Shown here: positions 1-14,569 of the stretch, piece by piece | Layout: every line of letters begins with the position of its first letter | How positions within the stretch are numbered: the stretch's first letter is position 1 | Origin: Leuctra nigra | Lineage: Eukaryota; Arthropoda; Insecta; Plecoptera; Leuctridae | Length of the DNA: 64,000 bases | Direction of reading: 5' to 3' | Assembly (NCBI GenBank): GCA_934045905.1 | Contig: OW203768.1 | Span: 29,479,060 to 29,543,059, forward strand | Program-made: the position numbers and the translations under genes | The notes under the pieces: model-generated | Seen by the model: the letters and a program-made list of their open reading frames with translations, nothing else | What the model was told of the DNA's origin: nothing | Database searches by the model: none

Positions 1-581
1 ATGCAGAAATTGCTAATAGTTTCATATACAAGTTCGTAAAAAATGTGATCATAATTCTTATGTAAAAAGAAACGTCCAACTTAATTGATAACAAATTCAT
101 ATCAATAAATTCATGCAATAAGGGTACATTCAAATTAGGGCATTTTGAAAAAGGGTTGAACACATTTATTTACAACAAGCAAGTGAAAATAATGGGGGCA
201 TGTTATCCGGTTTAAAATCATAAATTGCATATACTTAGGTTTTGACGTGCAAGTTATAGATAGTCAGATGGTTTGTATACTCATTGATTCCCAGTAACAT
301 GTTTGAACATAATCAAAAGGCGAAGATTGAGAACAAAACAAGAGTTCAACGACAATTTCTTCCATTTCCCCTCCTAAAAACACAAAAACGACGGCCTCCA
401 ATGTTATTCGCTGTAGAGTCTGGATTTTCACTGATACTCTGGAATCCAAATCCAGCCCCTTGCACCTTCTAACCCCCCTCCCCCCCCCACTCACGCGGGG
501 GTGCTAAGAGAAATCTATCCGACGAATTCAATTTCCAAGAGTCTCTGTCAATGCGGCCCAATGATACACTTGGGGACGCCT

Positions 582-625
582 GGCGTCGGTAGAGCGTCGG
601 TGGCGTCGGTATGCGAAGCGTCGGT
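582..625 (+). repeat. GCGTCGGT degenerate tandem repeat
   Basis: Four copies of GCGTCGGT separated by 3-9 bases in AT-rich surroundings. A local minisatellite seed. Confidence 0.6.
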
Positions 626-3600
626 GGAAAACTTACACGAGAAGAAAGGGAAAACCAGAGAAACTTTAAAATGGAGTTTAATTTATGTTTTTCAATAGTA
701 TCGAATGTGTTGAATCATTTGTATATCAGTATAGGTAGACAAAGTATAAGATTAAGGTTTAGACAAGAGTGAAAAAAAAATCAATTTTGAATTTTAAGGA
801 GGACACCCCATTTTTTCTACAGAACAGGTACCAATTAGATACAAATAAGTGAACGAAATTGCTATTTTTCTATATTTTTGTGTGTATCTTTGTGAAATAA
901 ATAATTAAACTATACTATGGATTTGAAGAAATATATAGTAAACAAATCGATTATAAATACGTGAGTCAATAAACTTAATCATACAATAGATTTTGAATTA
1001 GAACCCAAAATGGAAGAGGACAAAGTATTTTGAGCTACCTACTTAAAAAAATCCGACGACGCATTTATTATAACGAACCATTAAAATCCATTAACAAAAT
1101 ATCGAAACTGCATCACTCATTTCATAATAAACTTCAATAATATAAAATGATCAATTGCTGTCAACTTGCAAATTGTCTGACCGCACTCGCTCTATTGTCA
1201 AAATGCCTCCCCGAAATGATAAACTGGTTGTTAGGTTTGTGAAAACGTCTGTTTGCCGAAAGAATCGAACTGCGGAGTTGTAGATATTTTTTCTTTCACA
1301 TCTCCCCAGCCCCCATATGCCTCGCTTACCTGTCACGAAATTCACTTTTCATTGAGAAATCTGATAATTGATTGCCCGGAACGATTACGAGGCTTTGCTG
1401 TTCGATGCTAATAGATATCGGCAAGTATTAATTGTCTAGGTTTGACAGCGTAGACATTGATTTTATTCAATGTTTAATGTAAAAACCCCCGAGGCAGTTG
1501 GACAACTTGGTGCATCGGATTTGCAGCATGGAAAACACTTTCGACGTTTATTTACGGTATTTTTTGTTCAAAAGAACTAGCTCACAGATGTAATATAATT
1601 TTTAGTACTATACCTCTTTGAGATTAATTTATTTTATTAAAATTGTATCTAATAAATGATATCTTTCAATTACTTTGTTTTTTCAACTATTCCCTATTTA
1701 ATAAAAATGTCGGTACCTTATTTCCATTTATTACCTGCTGCCGTCATTGTTGGAAGTTAAAAATATCAAGAAAAATTACGATTTACAATCTTTTTATATG
1801 TTTAAAAAATGTGCTCCTAACTTCAAGAAAGTATTGTTTTAAAATACATTTTTGTTTGTACATATTGTACAAGATTGCTACGGGATTTGAAATATTGCAT
1901 CCTCACCTACACACTCCCTGTTTGTTTGTGTTGCATTTTCATTGACAGCATCGTACACAATTCGTCGCAATTGAGTGGCTTTCTTTCTGTTGAAAAATCC
2001 GCCAAGATCGAACCACCTGGTCCTCTGATCATGATGAGTATTTCAAACTCAAACAAACCCTTCCAAACAAAAGAAATGCTTCGTATAAATATTTCCACCA
2101 ACATTTCAAAGACCCATGATGAGGGATGGCAAGTTTTAGATGACATCACAAAACTACTCAAATCAAAGTGAAAATTATTTCAAAAGATTTTATAAAACAC
2201 ATTAAATCTGTCATACGTTGACCTACGTTATCCGGTCCAAAGTATAAAATGTTCAATTTTGTGTGAAATGAAAAGGTGTGAAAGAATGCAACAGAAAATA
2301 TAATAAACCCGAGTTTAGGACACATAAAGTTTTGTCATTTTGGACATTCAGGTCTCAGGTCGCTGCGTATCTGTTTTCGTTTTCTTTGTGACCAAGATTT
2401 TGAATGATAGTTATAATTTGAACAGGTATATGTTGAATGCTATCAACCACGCATACTCAGTAGCTGAGAATGGCACAAACCTTAGAAAAATACGCACTGG
2501 ACTGCCATTATGTTTTCACTTTTATGGTTCAAATATATATGAAGAAACTTTAAAGAATGAAAAGAACGAAAAGGGAAAAGATATTTTTCTTTATGTTCGT
2601 TTGACATTTTTAGGTGAAGGGGAGGGGTGGGTGTGGACCAACAGAAAGATTTAATTCCTTTGGGAAATTTAGATGCCGAATTTTATGAGTACAAAAGGAA
2701 TTTAACTTATTTCATTTAAAATTAGGGCCAAAGTTCAATTATTTGATCTGGATTAGGTAACTAATTTCTAAATCAAATCATCCCAGCCAATCAGAAATCT
2801 CAAAATGATAGAAAATACTAGATTTTGTTCATAATTTTGCATACAAAACAGTTCGTAATCCGACAGAACACATTTGTTTTAGATAATTAGTAATTACATT
2901 TCCCTAATATTTAAACAGTTCCTTTTAATTGAGGAAATCAAACTAATCCATTTCCAATATTCTCAGGCATAAATAATAGTATCAGAAAAGTAGAAGTCAT
3001 TTGGTGACACTTGTATATAATAATATCCCATATGAGCCATAATCGGCATAAAATCGCCCACCCAGTAGCACCAAAAAAACACGGAGTCACAATAGACATC
3101 AAGGAACCCAAACGAAAGCGAAACGGTCAGCACTGCGTTTTATGAAAGACCCTAATTCTAGAATATTTACCTTTGAAATTCTAAGTCATCAGTCTTATTT
3201 TCGTTTTCCATAACAATTAGATTCGAGGATACGAAATTTCGAAAAAAAAGCCTTCTCTCTGTCTCTTTCTCGCTCGTATTTAAACCCTGTGTGAATCGGG
3301 TCATCTTTGGTCCAGTGAGACCTAAGAGAAATCTCAGAGGGGTCCTTTACAAATGTATCCACCTTTTGTTTCCTTTAGGGAGCACCTCATCCCCCTCCCA
3401 GCATCACAGTAATCCCAAAAGATCTCACCGGCCCAATGTGTCCGCCGAAAATTAAGCCCTGGCCACATTTAGATCAAGGTACAGGATAAGATCGAAGAAA
3501 AGGAAAATTTACTTTCAATTCAATGTGTTTTGAAATATTGGATGAAGAATCGGCGGACGAGAAAATGTCAACGATTTGCTCAGCGATCAATCAGTAAATG

Positions 3601-5603
3601 AACACCTTTAGAAGATTTCGCTTCACCTTTGATGACATCAGTTACGGAAACAGACATACAGCCGGTTTTACAAATGTCAAATAACGCGTTATTCCTCGAA
3701 TATGTTTCGAATAAGACATCCTATTGTCAATGAAGAACTACATTATTTATTTCGAAATCGTACATCAATATGTCTAATTATGAATAAGATTCAGTTAAAA
3801 ATACTTGAATATGAAAGAAGAAAATCTCATTATTTAGCATCAAACGACGGAAAAATGTTTTGCATGCCCATATTGTTATTTTATTTTGCCAATCTGAACT
3901 AATTACAATTCCTTTACCTTTACAATTCGCATCAAACACAGATTTAATAATCGTGAAGACTCCTGAAAATTAATTTCAAGTACTTTGCTTCTCTGCAAGC
4001 TCATTCTTTGACCATCCTCCTTGAAACTCTTCACAGATAATAATTACAATCCGAGATCCGACGAACATTCGTTAACGCGATTCCTCACCCAGAAATAATT
4101 ACCGCAACGAATCATGTCTCTTGAATTTTGTTTTTCTGGCGTATTTTTCTCTTTCGGCAAAGCGCTTCCAGTTGAATAGTTCTCTACTAAAGACCTTTCC
4201 ATTCCCCGACAATACTCTTTCCTAATTCCCTCATTGTGTATGTGTAACCATGTTTCTTCATGCTCAGAGACTATGAGGTATAAAATAGCTTGCCCTCCAC
4301 ATTCAAAAGAGGTCCTTTGCTAAGGCTTAAATTTCCTTCATTAATGGGTTCGTATATCTCTATTGTATTGTACAAAATGCATCAATATTCTATGTCTCCT
4401 ACGCCGCCCGAAAAACTACACCTAAAGCTCAGGTGTTCAAAGAATAGAACGTTACATCCTACTAGCAGAGCTAAAAGACTTTTTGTATAGTAAATTTTAC
4501 GATAAATAAGCGCATTTTAGGTGATCAATTTTAATCAGTGTTTGAATTTCAGTCATGGTAATCAATTAATTTAGTCTCATCAAATTTATCAACCTACCCT
4601 TAAGCTTTTGAAGGCCGTGAAAGATGTATTGGCAAGCTTATGGTTGACTTTGTCTATACATTTGGAATTTATCCCTTGAGAATTTGAGTTGCTTTTGACT
4701 GTATAGAAATCCTTGACCCAATACGATTTTTTTTAAAAGAAAATCGAAAGGGTTGCAGAAATTAAGTACGGCCGCAAAGGAGAGAAATTAGCAGCCCATC
4801 TACCTGTGCCCCTCCCCCTGTGTACCTGTTGACCATTTGTATGGAATTTGAAGGGATTTCAGTGTAGTAAACAACCCTAGAAAACAAATTTCTAAAGCTT
4901 TTTCGAGCAGAAGAAGAACAAAGAGTCCGTGGGTTAAGACCGTCTTAGTAAGAGACGTTATTGTCTTTAAGAGCTTTTATGGTCTGGGAAACATTGTTTG
5001 AAAGATAAATAGTAATTTATGAAGCATGTTTTCGAAGATAATTATTTTGTGAAAATGCTGCAGAAGAGAAATTTGTGAATACGCAGTAAAATGGTATTTT
5101 CGAATGTTGTAGAGGGCTGACCTCCCCATAATATGTGTTACTGAAGTGAACTTGATATTATTTTTTTCAGACTGTATGAAGCCTTACAAAATGGCAGTCC
5201 GCAGTATACAGTTCAAAAACTTCGCCCCTCTAGATTTGAAAATAAAGTTTGAAAACTTCAAGTCTCAACTATTAAATTATACAAATTCGTAACACACTAT
5301 TATTTAAAGCAGGGCATAATTTTTTGATTGTTTGACGTCTCGTCTTCACAGAGTCTTCCAGTTTCAATAAAACATTTTGTTATCCTCGACGAAAATCTGG
5401 CAGTAAGATTTTTACTCGGTTACAAAAGTGTAGTAAAAAATGACGAGCACCAAACGGAATAGTAATTTATCAACGTGGTTAGCGAATCGAAGAAAATATC
5501 AATAAATTCACAATATTTCTTCGGGAGACGCCAATAGGCGTGGCTTTATTGCAAATAAAACATTTTTTGTCTTCTTTATAAATTCTTTATCATCTGAAAC
5601 ACA

Positions 5604-5630
5604 GATAGAGAGAAAGAGAGAGAGAGAAGG
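5604..5630. repeat. (GA)n-rich microsatellite
   Basis: GAGAGAAAGAGAGAGAGAGA with one interruption. Confidence 0.7.
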
Positions 5631-6586
5631 AAAAACGAAAACGACATAAATGACAACTAGAATTCTTTGTTTCGAAAAGACATTTGAAAATGTAAATTAT
5701 CAAACAAATTTAAACCCCTGTCACATTATTATAGAATAGATAAACCTGAAAATGGTAAAAAATCTCAGAGACTTATTTGCATAGACTGCATTTTGTGTGA
5801 CCGGTTCTTCACAACTCTGATCTAAAAACATCAATATTCAAGTAACAGATGAAACTAATCGGTATTTTCAGAATGTTTTTGATATCGACTATAGAGATAA
5901 AAGCCAATGGATCTCGTCCCGAACAAAACTAATGATAATGAACAACTTTATAGTCCTGTGTTGTAGTTAGACCCAATTTAAAATTTAAAACTATTAACAG
6001 TCGTAATAATAAAATGAACAACTATTACAAATAGAGGGATAAAATTATATTGTGTTTTCTGTAAGTATTCAAATAAGCTCTGTTAGAAGAAACACTGCTT
6101 TTCAGGGGAAACAAGGACACAAAGCTTTCCCACCAGAGAAACATTATCTAAACAAAAAGGCTCAACAATTCAGGTTCTACAAGAAATGGAGCCCATTTCT
6201 GTAGATACTCGCTTTCTTCGTGATAGTAAACTAAAGACCAACACCACCATAGACAAGAAACAGTTTTAATACGCAAAAATAAGCACAATTTGCCGGATAT
6301 AAGTAGGCCTACTCTTTATTAGAAAATTTATTAGAAGAGAATGAAAAAATTAGATTTGAAGTTGATATGCATATAGATGTATCGAAATAGTACATTCTTT
6401 GTCAGAATCACCATAAACAGGGAAGACTGTTTTATTGTTAAACATTTTGACTAAAAATAGTACGTAATCTGACCTTATTAACAAATAACAAAAATAACAA
6501 ATAAATGTTTTTTTTTGCAATATTTCGCTTGCATTTCAACAAACTTCTTCAGGCTGTCTGTCGATGACATTTTTTCAATCAACATT

Positions 6587-6645
6587 TACAAAACATTTAA
6601 ACATTTAAAACAAAAACATTTAAAAACATTTAAAAATATTTAAGG
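6587..6645 (+). repeat. Short tandem AACATTTAAA repeat
   Basis: About five irregular copies of AACATTTAAA sit just after a CTTCTTCAGG motif. Confidence 0.6.
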
Positions 6646-6740
6646 TTTGTGACAGTCCAACGACTGGTGTTATTTGTTAATTAATAGCCAAACCTATAAG
6701 AACTGAATTCTGTAATTACTGACCTTAGTTATTGATAGGA

Positions 6741-6759
6741 TATATATATATATATATAC
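6741..6759. repeat. (TA)n microsatellite
   Basis: An uninterrupted TATATA run. Confidence 0.8.
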
Positions 6760-6839
6760 ATTTTTTAAATAATATTTTTTTTTCTACAAAATACTGCAGG
6801 AGAACAGATCGAAATCAAAACATTTCGATAATATTTCCT

Positions 6840-7140
6840 TGAGTCGATGACATGGACATCAGCCACCTAACACTCCAATCATATCGGCACATACCCGATC
6901 CCTCACTCCATCACCTCAGTCATTATCTCTGCAATTACAGTTCGACAGTTCGTATTGGTCGGCGCTCACGACTATCGGCGGCCATGTTGGATCTCTCACA
7001 TCGAGTGTGAGCAACTGCATCTGATAGCGGGCGGAGAAAGCCGATGCATTCTGCACGTGTGCGAGAATGTGCAACGCTGATTGGATCTCGGAACGAATTA
7101 TTGGGTGGATTTTGTTAATTGTGCGCGCGTGACGGTGAAA
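6840..7140. promoter_or_regulatory. Candidate regulatory island with YY1/Pho-like site
   Basis: High-complexity CpG-containing sequence between AT-rich flanks, with GGCGGCCATGTTGG at 6977-6990. No coding frame is supported. Confidence 0.3.
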
Positions 7141-8428
7141 AGGTTTGGTAAGGGCAGTTGTTTTTTTTTTATCTGACTTGAGATTATAAGTTCTGATGTT
7201 CTGTTTGTATTGGTTCTGTAATTTGTTTGTATAAACACATGGAGAGGAAAAAAATCGTGTTTATTGTGGGGGTATTTTATTAAAAAACGGAGTAAAAATA
7301 TACAAATTATCAATATTTGTATTCTTTTTAGAATTTACTTTGTCAATAATTTACAAAAATTGGTTGTTGCCATGGCAATATATACCTAATCAACTGTTTA
7401 AATGTAACATAGCATTGAAAATCCGGCCCTAATCAGAAGAATGTGGTAAAGAATGTTAAAAATATAAGAGTTTTCTTTGGGGTATATGGAAAAAATAAAA
7501 AATAAATATAAAAAATTATGCATAACAATGTCAATTTTCTTGCGCGTTTTCCTTGAAAATCCCAGTATTTATCTCATGTCCGAGTAAGGGTGTGGCCCCT
7601 GCATTACACGCTGCATACCCCAGGCCCATTACCCGGCTAACTATGCCCACAACCTCACACTGTGATTACCGATACACTGCAATGGGCACGAGGTGCGAGG
7701 TCAGGGGTCGACCTGAACACGTGACCACGACCAGGATTTGGGTCGCTGTTGTTGTACTTGCGACCGGTAATGAGTAATTGCTCGCAGATGAGATTTGGCA
7801 GATGGACCAGATTTTAAGAGTATTGGATTCACTTCAAATGGGATGTGAGAATTGTTACGATTTTTTCGTGGATCAAATTTTTAGTAAAGTATCAGACTTG
7901 TGTCTCTTTGCTTCATCAAGGAGTACAATCGGGGGGTAATAAAATATCATGAAAGGATTTATTTTATGTCTAACTGTTTTCATTTGTGAAACTATTTGAA
8001 TCACTTAGAATTTTCTTCTATTCGAAGACGATTTATTTAGAAAACTGTTCGTCCAAATTCATACAAAGAAAATACTATACAGAATATGATATATGCTGTC
8101 TCTACGGTAGGTATATTATGGTAAATATTAAAATATATTAATATTTTTGAATGCATAAGAATATTTAAAACTGCAAATTAATTATCCTGCAGGAAGTATT
8201 CGGCTGCATTTCAGGTTTCAATTATTCAAATGGGGCGTCGGTTAGACTTGTTGGGGGCGGAAGCCCCGGGGGTTGGGGGTTGGGGGGGGGGGGGGAGCTG
8301 CAAGTCGCAAGATTTCAATACGAGCTCGCGAGACAAGATGAGGAAAGAAATTGCAAATGTCATTCAGTGAAGATATTTATTTTTAGTTTCTTTTAAAGTG
8401 GATTCTCGATTCATTTCATGGTTCGTCA

Positions 8429-8446
8429 CCCCCCCCCCCCCCCCCC
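8429..8446. repeat. Poly-C tract (C18)
   Basis: Eighteen consecutive C, one of about a dozen such runs. Others of 11 or more bases are at 8282-8295 (G), 14841-14851, 16554-16564, 18434-18445, 28376-28393, 41316-41328, 57486-57514 (interrupted by one T), 57977-57993 (G), 60520-60537 (G) and 63365-63381. Confidence 0.85.
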
Positions 8447-11400
8447 ACCCCACGGGGGTCTATATACATGCAGACGGAATACATTTGTTAAGTCCATGCA
8501 CAAGACAGGAAACTGCATTTGAGGACAAACCTAGTACAGATATTTTGATCGTTGCAGAAAAATCGTTCAATATAATATTAATGAACAACTGACACAACAA
8601 GAACTAAAAATACAGTTTTGACTCAGTTTACAAGTTCAAATTATTTAGATTTCTTACCACTCTGGTACCAATAAATACAGAATTCTGTATGCCAATGATC
8701 CTAATGTATTTTAGCATAATAATTTCGGATAACAGTGTTGTTTATTTCTCCCGCTTGGGGCTCTGCATGATTGCAAGTTGCCACAACGTATGAAACGATA
8801 TTATTTCATTTGCGAAGCGATCTCTTTGGTGAATCAACCCGTAAAGAAGACTTTACATAAATGGAATGGCGAATTGGAAAGGAGAGCAGAATGATGTGGA
8901 AAGAAAGGAGGGGTCGGGAAAGAGAGGAAAGAGGGAATAGGAAATAAGAAAGAAAGAAACAAATGGAACATAAAAAGAAACTACTTCATTAGGGAAACTC
9001 GAAGGAACTCAGTGAGACGTTGCATTTTTAGGAAAAGCAAAGAAACGAACGAAACGAATGTATATAATGAAGCCCGTCTCCGAACCCAATCGTTCCCTAT
9101 TTCTACATACGAGATAAAGAACGCTTGCACCGTTCTGTTCGATATAAGGGTTTGAATAAAGGAACGCTCATCCCCCTCCTGTCAATTACTGTGGCGGGGG
9201 TGCGTTTCTTCCACCCACTCACTCCCCCCACCCCTCTCTCTCGCACATCAATCCAGAGAAAACCTTATCAAGCCGATCTATAATGGAGATGATTGATTTA
9301 CTTGGGTTCTAATTATAAAGTGAAATTATTGCGTTATGATGGATCTCTTTGGATGGGCGACAATTTATCATGGAGCTGGAAAGCTGACCCTTAAGTCCTG
9401 GATACATAAATTAGTGGGAAATTCAAGAGGGAGAAGAAAATTGCTGGAAATGTTTCATTTCGTTGGTTTTTATGTTAATTGGAACACATCGATCGGTTTT
9501 ATTGCGACGTTCTCGTATTTTGCATGCTTTTACGTTTTACTAAATTGTGAAAAAGTCAACTTTTGAGGAAAAGGTTCTGCAGAGCAGCTTTCTCAACTAA
9601 TATTAATTTGTGTTAATTATTTATATTAATTAACATTTATAAATTATAATGTTCAAAGGGACGTGACCACCCGTCACTTTTTTAATAAATAATTAATGAA
9701 GTTGATGACAGTAAGTTGTAAACTTGCTGAAAATAAGCAGAAATGACACGAAACTAAAAAAAAGTGAAACAAAGTTTTAAGAATATTTTTAACGAACGAA
9801 CGCGTTTCAAAAAGTTTTTGTTCCTTTATCAAAAGAGTCGAAATTCTTTTTGTCAGTTGGATATAAAAATTCCTCTGAGATGTCAAAGTCCAGTCGCCTC
9901 TTGAGGCCACGATTTACTGGATTCAAAACAACACGCCAAAAAATGAATTAAAAAAATGAAACAGAGAATACAAAGACAAAAACTATTTGACGTGTTCAGG
10001 ATGATGGTGGTAAGTTTAAGTTTAATAGGTCTATTGAATATCGTTAATATATCTTTCGACACAATGAGCCCAGGATTCAGGATGGGGACAAGGGGCTGGG
10101 GCAGGGGGAAGGACATTCTTCCAAGGAGTTTTTGAGTTATGTTCAGGTCTTGGCAGACTAATGTCCCCAACTCATTATTCTACCTATTGTCTTCAGTTGA
10201 AATGAGAAGATTTGTTTTGTCAGCTTCTTGGACCAAACGTTGTCCGCCCATTTCATTCAAAATACTAAAACTCGCCGGCCAAAGTAAGCGGATTTATGTG
10301 CATGGACAAAGATTATATTAAAAAAGTTTTTGTTATTTTTTTATTAGTGAATTTAGCTTCATTGTATCTTATTTTAATAGGACAAAGGTGTATACCTAAC
10401 CCGATTTTTAGATTTTCTATAGCAATCATATTTGGTAGAAAACAGTCGTAACGTGTTTTTGGACATGTATTATTCAATTTCTGACGTTTTATAGAGTCAA
10501 TAAAAATCCAATATTATTAAATTGAACACTTACGAAAACAGAATTGGTCATGTTTAAAAGAAAATACAATGGGAAGAAACATGACCGACACAGCCTTAAA
10601 TATAACAATTCTCAAATCAATTCTCAAATATACCGATAAAACAATGAAGCAAGAATTTAAGAAAATTAATGTTTTATGTAATCAATGTAATAACAGTGAT
10701 TGTAAAAGTGTTTCAATTCTATGTTTTCTGCAAATTCAGTCACAGATTGATTTCTCAATTAGCCCTGTTTCGCTCGAGTTTATAGTGTATCATAAAACGA
10801 AGCTGGGCAAAAGTTCCCTGCAGGAATGATATCGGAATTTGGCCCGATAAAAACGAATCTAAGTTTGTCCTGACGAGAACAATATAGAATGATGTGAAGA
10901 GGAAGTAAAAAAGTGTTCGACCAAAGTTGTCGTCTGTTGTGGAAGGAATTTGTGAATCATAACTTCATCTTGTGAATGATATTCTGCAAATGCGACGAAA
11001 AAATCACCGCGGGACTAAATTAGAACAAGAACAATTTAAATGAAGTTAGAAATATTCGTAAAACATGCATCAAGACTGAATGTAAACAATATACCACGTA
11101 CAACGCGGAAAATTATTTAATATACTTATAAAAGACATTAAAATTTTTTAAATCATTAACTAATTTCCTACAAAGATTCATAAGATGCTCTGTTATTAGA
11201 TACATATCAATATCCTATTTCTCCTATATCCTATATCCTATATAAGATCTCCTATTTCATATCATACCAAGTAGCAAAGACAATGTTTTTCCTATTTCCC
11301 AATAGTAAAGTTCAATGGCATTATCAATAGAACTCGAGTCACAATCCTTGCATATGGTGGAGGTGCCAGGTTTTCCAATGAAGAGATATCACACAAAAAG

Positions 11401-12321
11401 TGCAAGCGTTTTTACAACTTTTAATTTGTCAAAAGACCACATTTCACTTTTCTCTACTTCATTAGGCCATGTTAGGCATATCTTAGTGGCGTTTTGACTA
11501 GAAAGCTTTAACCTAGAAAATAATAGGTAACCAATTTCAATTTATAAAATTAGATTTACGCTGTTGTATTTCGTATTACATAATAAATAATATAATTATA
11601 TATTTTTTTAGATTAATTTCCTTGCAAATGATCACTAGCTTGTATTTCAAGTCAACAGATGAGTATAATTTTGAACCCCACATTGATTGTATTCGACAAC
11701 AATGCAGCTCTGGTCACGGCCCGATGAAGTAGTGGCTAATAAACAACGTGTTCCGGACCTGCTGAACCACCCACATATTGGCCGGGGTACCACAGCGACT
11801 GCAGCGACTTCGCGGGACAAAAGGTGACTTATTACACGACACACAAGAATGTGCAGTCGCAGAAGAACACGCGGGTTATGTTCGCAGAAGGCATCGCAGA
11901 AGAGATTTCAATTCTTATTTGGTTACTTTGGAGAGTAATGGAACTAGCGTTTTAAACATTACTAGACGCACATAAATATAGGAATAAAATATGTGAATAG
12001 TACATGTGGAAAATACAAAAAAAAACATGCGGTGAAGAAATAGTCGAATTTAGTTACCACATTTTTCCATACGTTTCCGAAATATTTTCATATTCAGATG
12101 GTCTTCAATTACTATCATAACTTATTTATAACAACAAGACAGATGCAAATATGGGTTATTCAATAGTTGCTCTTTTTCTTGGAGAATTTGTAAATTTTAA
12201 CAGACTTTTAGTAGTCAAAAGTTCGCTTTGAAGTTCGGTAAACCAGCTTGAGAGCTTTTTGACTTTAATTCAAAAGCACCACTATTATATACATTTTGAT
12301 CGCATGTTGGTGTGGATAATT

Positions 12322-12391
12322 AACGAAAATGTTAAAATACATAGGTGACAGTATTGGTTCGTGTTATACACCATATTAAAAATAAAGATCT
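12322..12391 (-). repeat. Dispersed repeat copy 1 (inverted)
   Basis: The reverse complement contains AATATGGTGTATAACACGAA followed by CAATACTGTCACCTATGTA. It matches in order the direct copies at about 12931-12998 and 13091-13160. Confidence 0.6.
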
Positions 12392-12930
12392 ATCTTAAAA
12401 CGAGTTAGCATACCTAACTCGAAACATAAGACTGTTTGAAATAATAATAGATTATATAATAGTTATTAAATCGCAGGAATACCTCATTAAAAGATGGATT
12501 CCATTTAAATTGACTATTATTCCCCTTCTCATGTAGTATTAATGCCCGACTCGTCTGATTATATAATTAATTTCCTTGATTGATTCAAGAACTTGATCGA
12601 CAGCAATCTTATTTTATTTCTCCAGTTTGAGGGATAAACGATTCCTTTATCAGATTGAAATCAGCTTTTGCTAATCAACTTCATCATCAACGCGTTTCCA
12701 TGTTGTAAATTACTACAATTGCTCATAAAGTAACTGGAAGAGACATGGATCGTATCTCCACCCAAGACAACTAGACACAGCAGTAAAATAATCAATTGCT
12801 TTCTGTTTTAACACCACTATTAAACTCTCCAGACGCGATTACGAGTGTAAACTTGGTCTACATATCGAACAATCCAATGTTTCGAGTTAATGCGAACTTG
12901 TTTTAACATATTCACCGCTTTTTAAGAATG

Positions 12931-12998
12931 TTTGTTTTTAATACGGTGTACATCAAGAACCAGTACTGTCACCTACGTAATTTAACCTTTACGTTAAT
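12931..12998 (+). repeat. Dispersed repeat copy 2
   Basis: It contains TTTTTAATACGGTGTACATC and CAGTACTGTCACCTACGTAA, then TTTAACCTTTACGTT. It aligns with copy 1 (opposite strand) and copy 3 (same strand, about 160 bases on). Confidence 0.6.
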
Positions 12999-13090
12999 TA
13001 CCTACACAAACATACGATAAAATAACATACCAACAAGCAACAATCCAAAGTTGGTATATAACATGTTTTAAGCATATTTAACAGAATGAT

Positions 13091-13160
13091 TTCTTATTTA
13101 AGACGGTGTAGAGCAGTATCATGTACTGTCACCTATTTATTTTAATCTTTTCGTTTATTC
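13091..13160 (+). repeat. Dispersed repeat copy 3
   Basis: It contains TTATTTAAGACGGTGTAGAG and ATGTACTGTCACCTATTTAT followed by TTTAATCTTTTCGTT. It is a diverged direct copy of 12931-12998, suggesting a local tandem duplication. Confidence 0.6.
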
Positions 13161-14569
13161 ATTACACAAAAATGAGCTCAAATTAAATTGTATGATTTTT
13201 TTTTGTTTTTGCCAATAAACTTTCTTCACTTTAGTTATCTAATAAGATAAAAAAAAAATCTTTTTACAACGTTGTGCCTTGTTTATAAGTGTTTTAGATG
13301 TACGATGTTGGACAACCCGCACGTGTGGGCGCATTAAAAGGTGCAAATTTACACCAACTAGTTTACTGCAAAAGCCGTCGAGAAAAAGAGAAGGAACGAC
13401 TATTAAAAAAAAGAAACTTATAACCAAATGTGTTTTGCGGTATACGACAAGGACAAAAGGACCCGTTAAAAATCGCCCATTAAGGTCCTCCTATTGCACA
13501 CTAGATCTTAGCTAAGAGATATTGTCATGGAATTGAAAGAAGGTGAGAGGATGGTTGCAGCGCTTTGGTTTGCTAAGAAAAGATAGCCACATCCAAAACA
13601 ATTGCAGTTTGAACACCTGGGATTTTGACGTGAAGAATTCCAAAGAAAACGAGAACATAAAAGACGAGAGTGTAGAGGGAGAGAATGTCGTCCATAAGTA
13701 GCGTAGGTATATATCTACACATTGGTTTTTCTGAAAAAGTTGTTGTTTAAAAAGTTTTATAAAAGAGGGTCCGAGGGAAAAATGAAAATGGCGAAGACAG
13801 AGGGAAAAGAATGAGAAAATTGAAAAGATTATCCGTCTGTTGTGTAGTTGATATATGGAAAAAATTGGACCAGCTTCCAGCAAAACTCTCGGCAAGATAA
13901 TGTCAAGAAAAGAGAGACGGGATTGTGTTGTGTCCAAGAAAGATTTTAATATGACAATACATTTTCTCGGGCTATCATTACTGTAAAACTGTGTGATGGT
14001 ACAAAGGGTTTCTTTTATGCAAGAAAGTGCAAGCAAATGCACGCCTCTGAGCAAAGTCTCTGCCAAAACCATACTTGAAATTGATTATATTAGCATAAAA
14101 ATGTAAAATGTGTACACTGAAATCATTCGAAACTATTCAGGGAGAGGGAATCATATGTTCCTTTCAATCATCAAGTTACAAAAATCAGCTGTAATAGGTT
14201 CCTTTGAAGTATTTTGCTCTCTAAAACACGCTTATAACTTGATACTGTCAAAATATTTGAGATCAATTTAAAAAAAATCCCTGGGCAAAAAATCCCGTAT
14301 TTCCTAAAAGTCTCCTTAAAACCCTCAAAATTTGCCTCCGCACCCTTAGTTTAATCTATGATGCCCATGCATAAAAGTAATTAAATAAGTAGCTTACATA
14401 ATCTTTTAAATTTTAAATGAGGAATAATGAACTCTTGATTTTAGCATAATTATAAAAACTTGGATCAACAACTCCGTTTTTTTAAAAATGATAACATAAC
14501 TTTTTGTACAGTTCTTGAAAAAAAGTCCAATCATCTTGCGCAAAATACCAGCAGCTTGAAAACTGACTG

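Larger units (their letters stand above)
1..6586. other. No gene seen; AT-rich distal 3' flank or intron
   Basis: AT-rich DNA with short, unrelated ORFs of up to about 100 codons, none with a recognisable domain. It holds the GCGTCGGT repeat, a C-rich run at 472-488 and a GA microsatellite. It may still be intron if the last zfh2 exon lies outside the window. Confidence 0.6.
7141..14569. other. No gene seen; AT-rich with repeats
   Basis: It contains poly-G/poly-C runs at 8282-8295 and 8429-8446, the three-copy repeat at 12322-13160, and a 186-codon minus frame at 13512-14072. That frame is hydrophobic, Phe/Ser-rich and matches no family I know; I regard it as chance. Confidence 0.55.

Noticed and set aside
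13512..14072. 186-codon minus-strand ORF
   Set aside because: Hydrophobic, Phe/Ser-rich, no recognisable domain, AT-rich context; likely chance.
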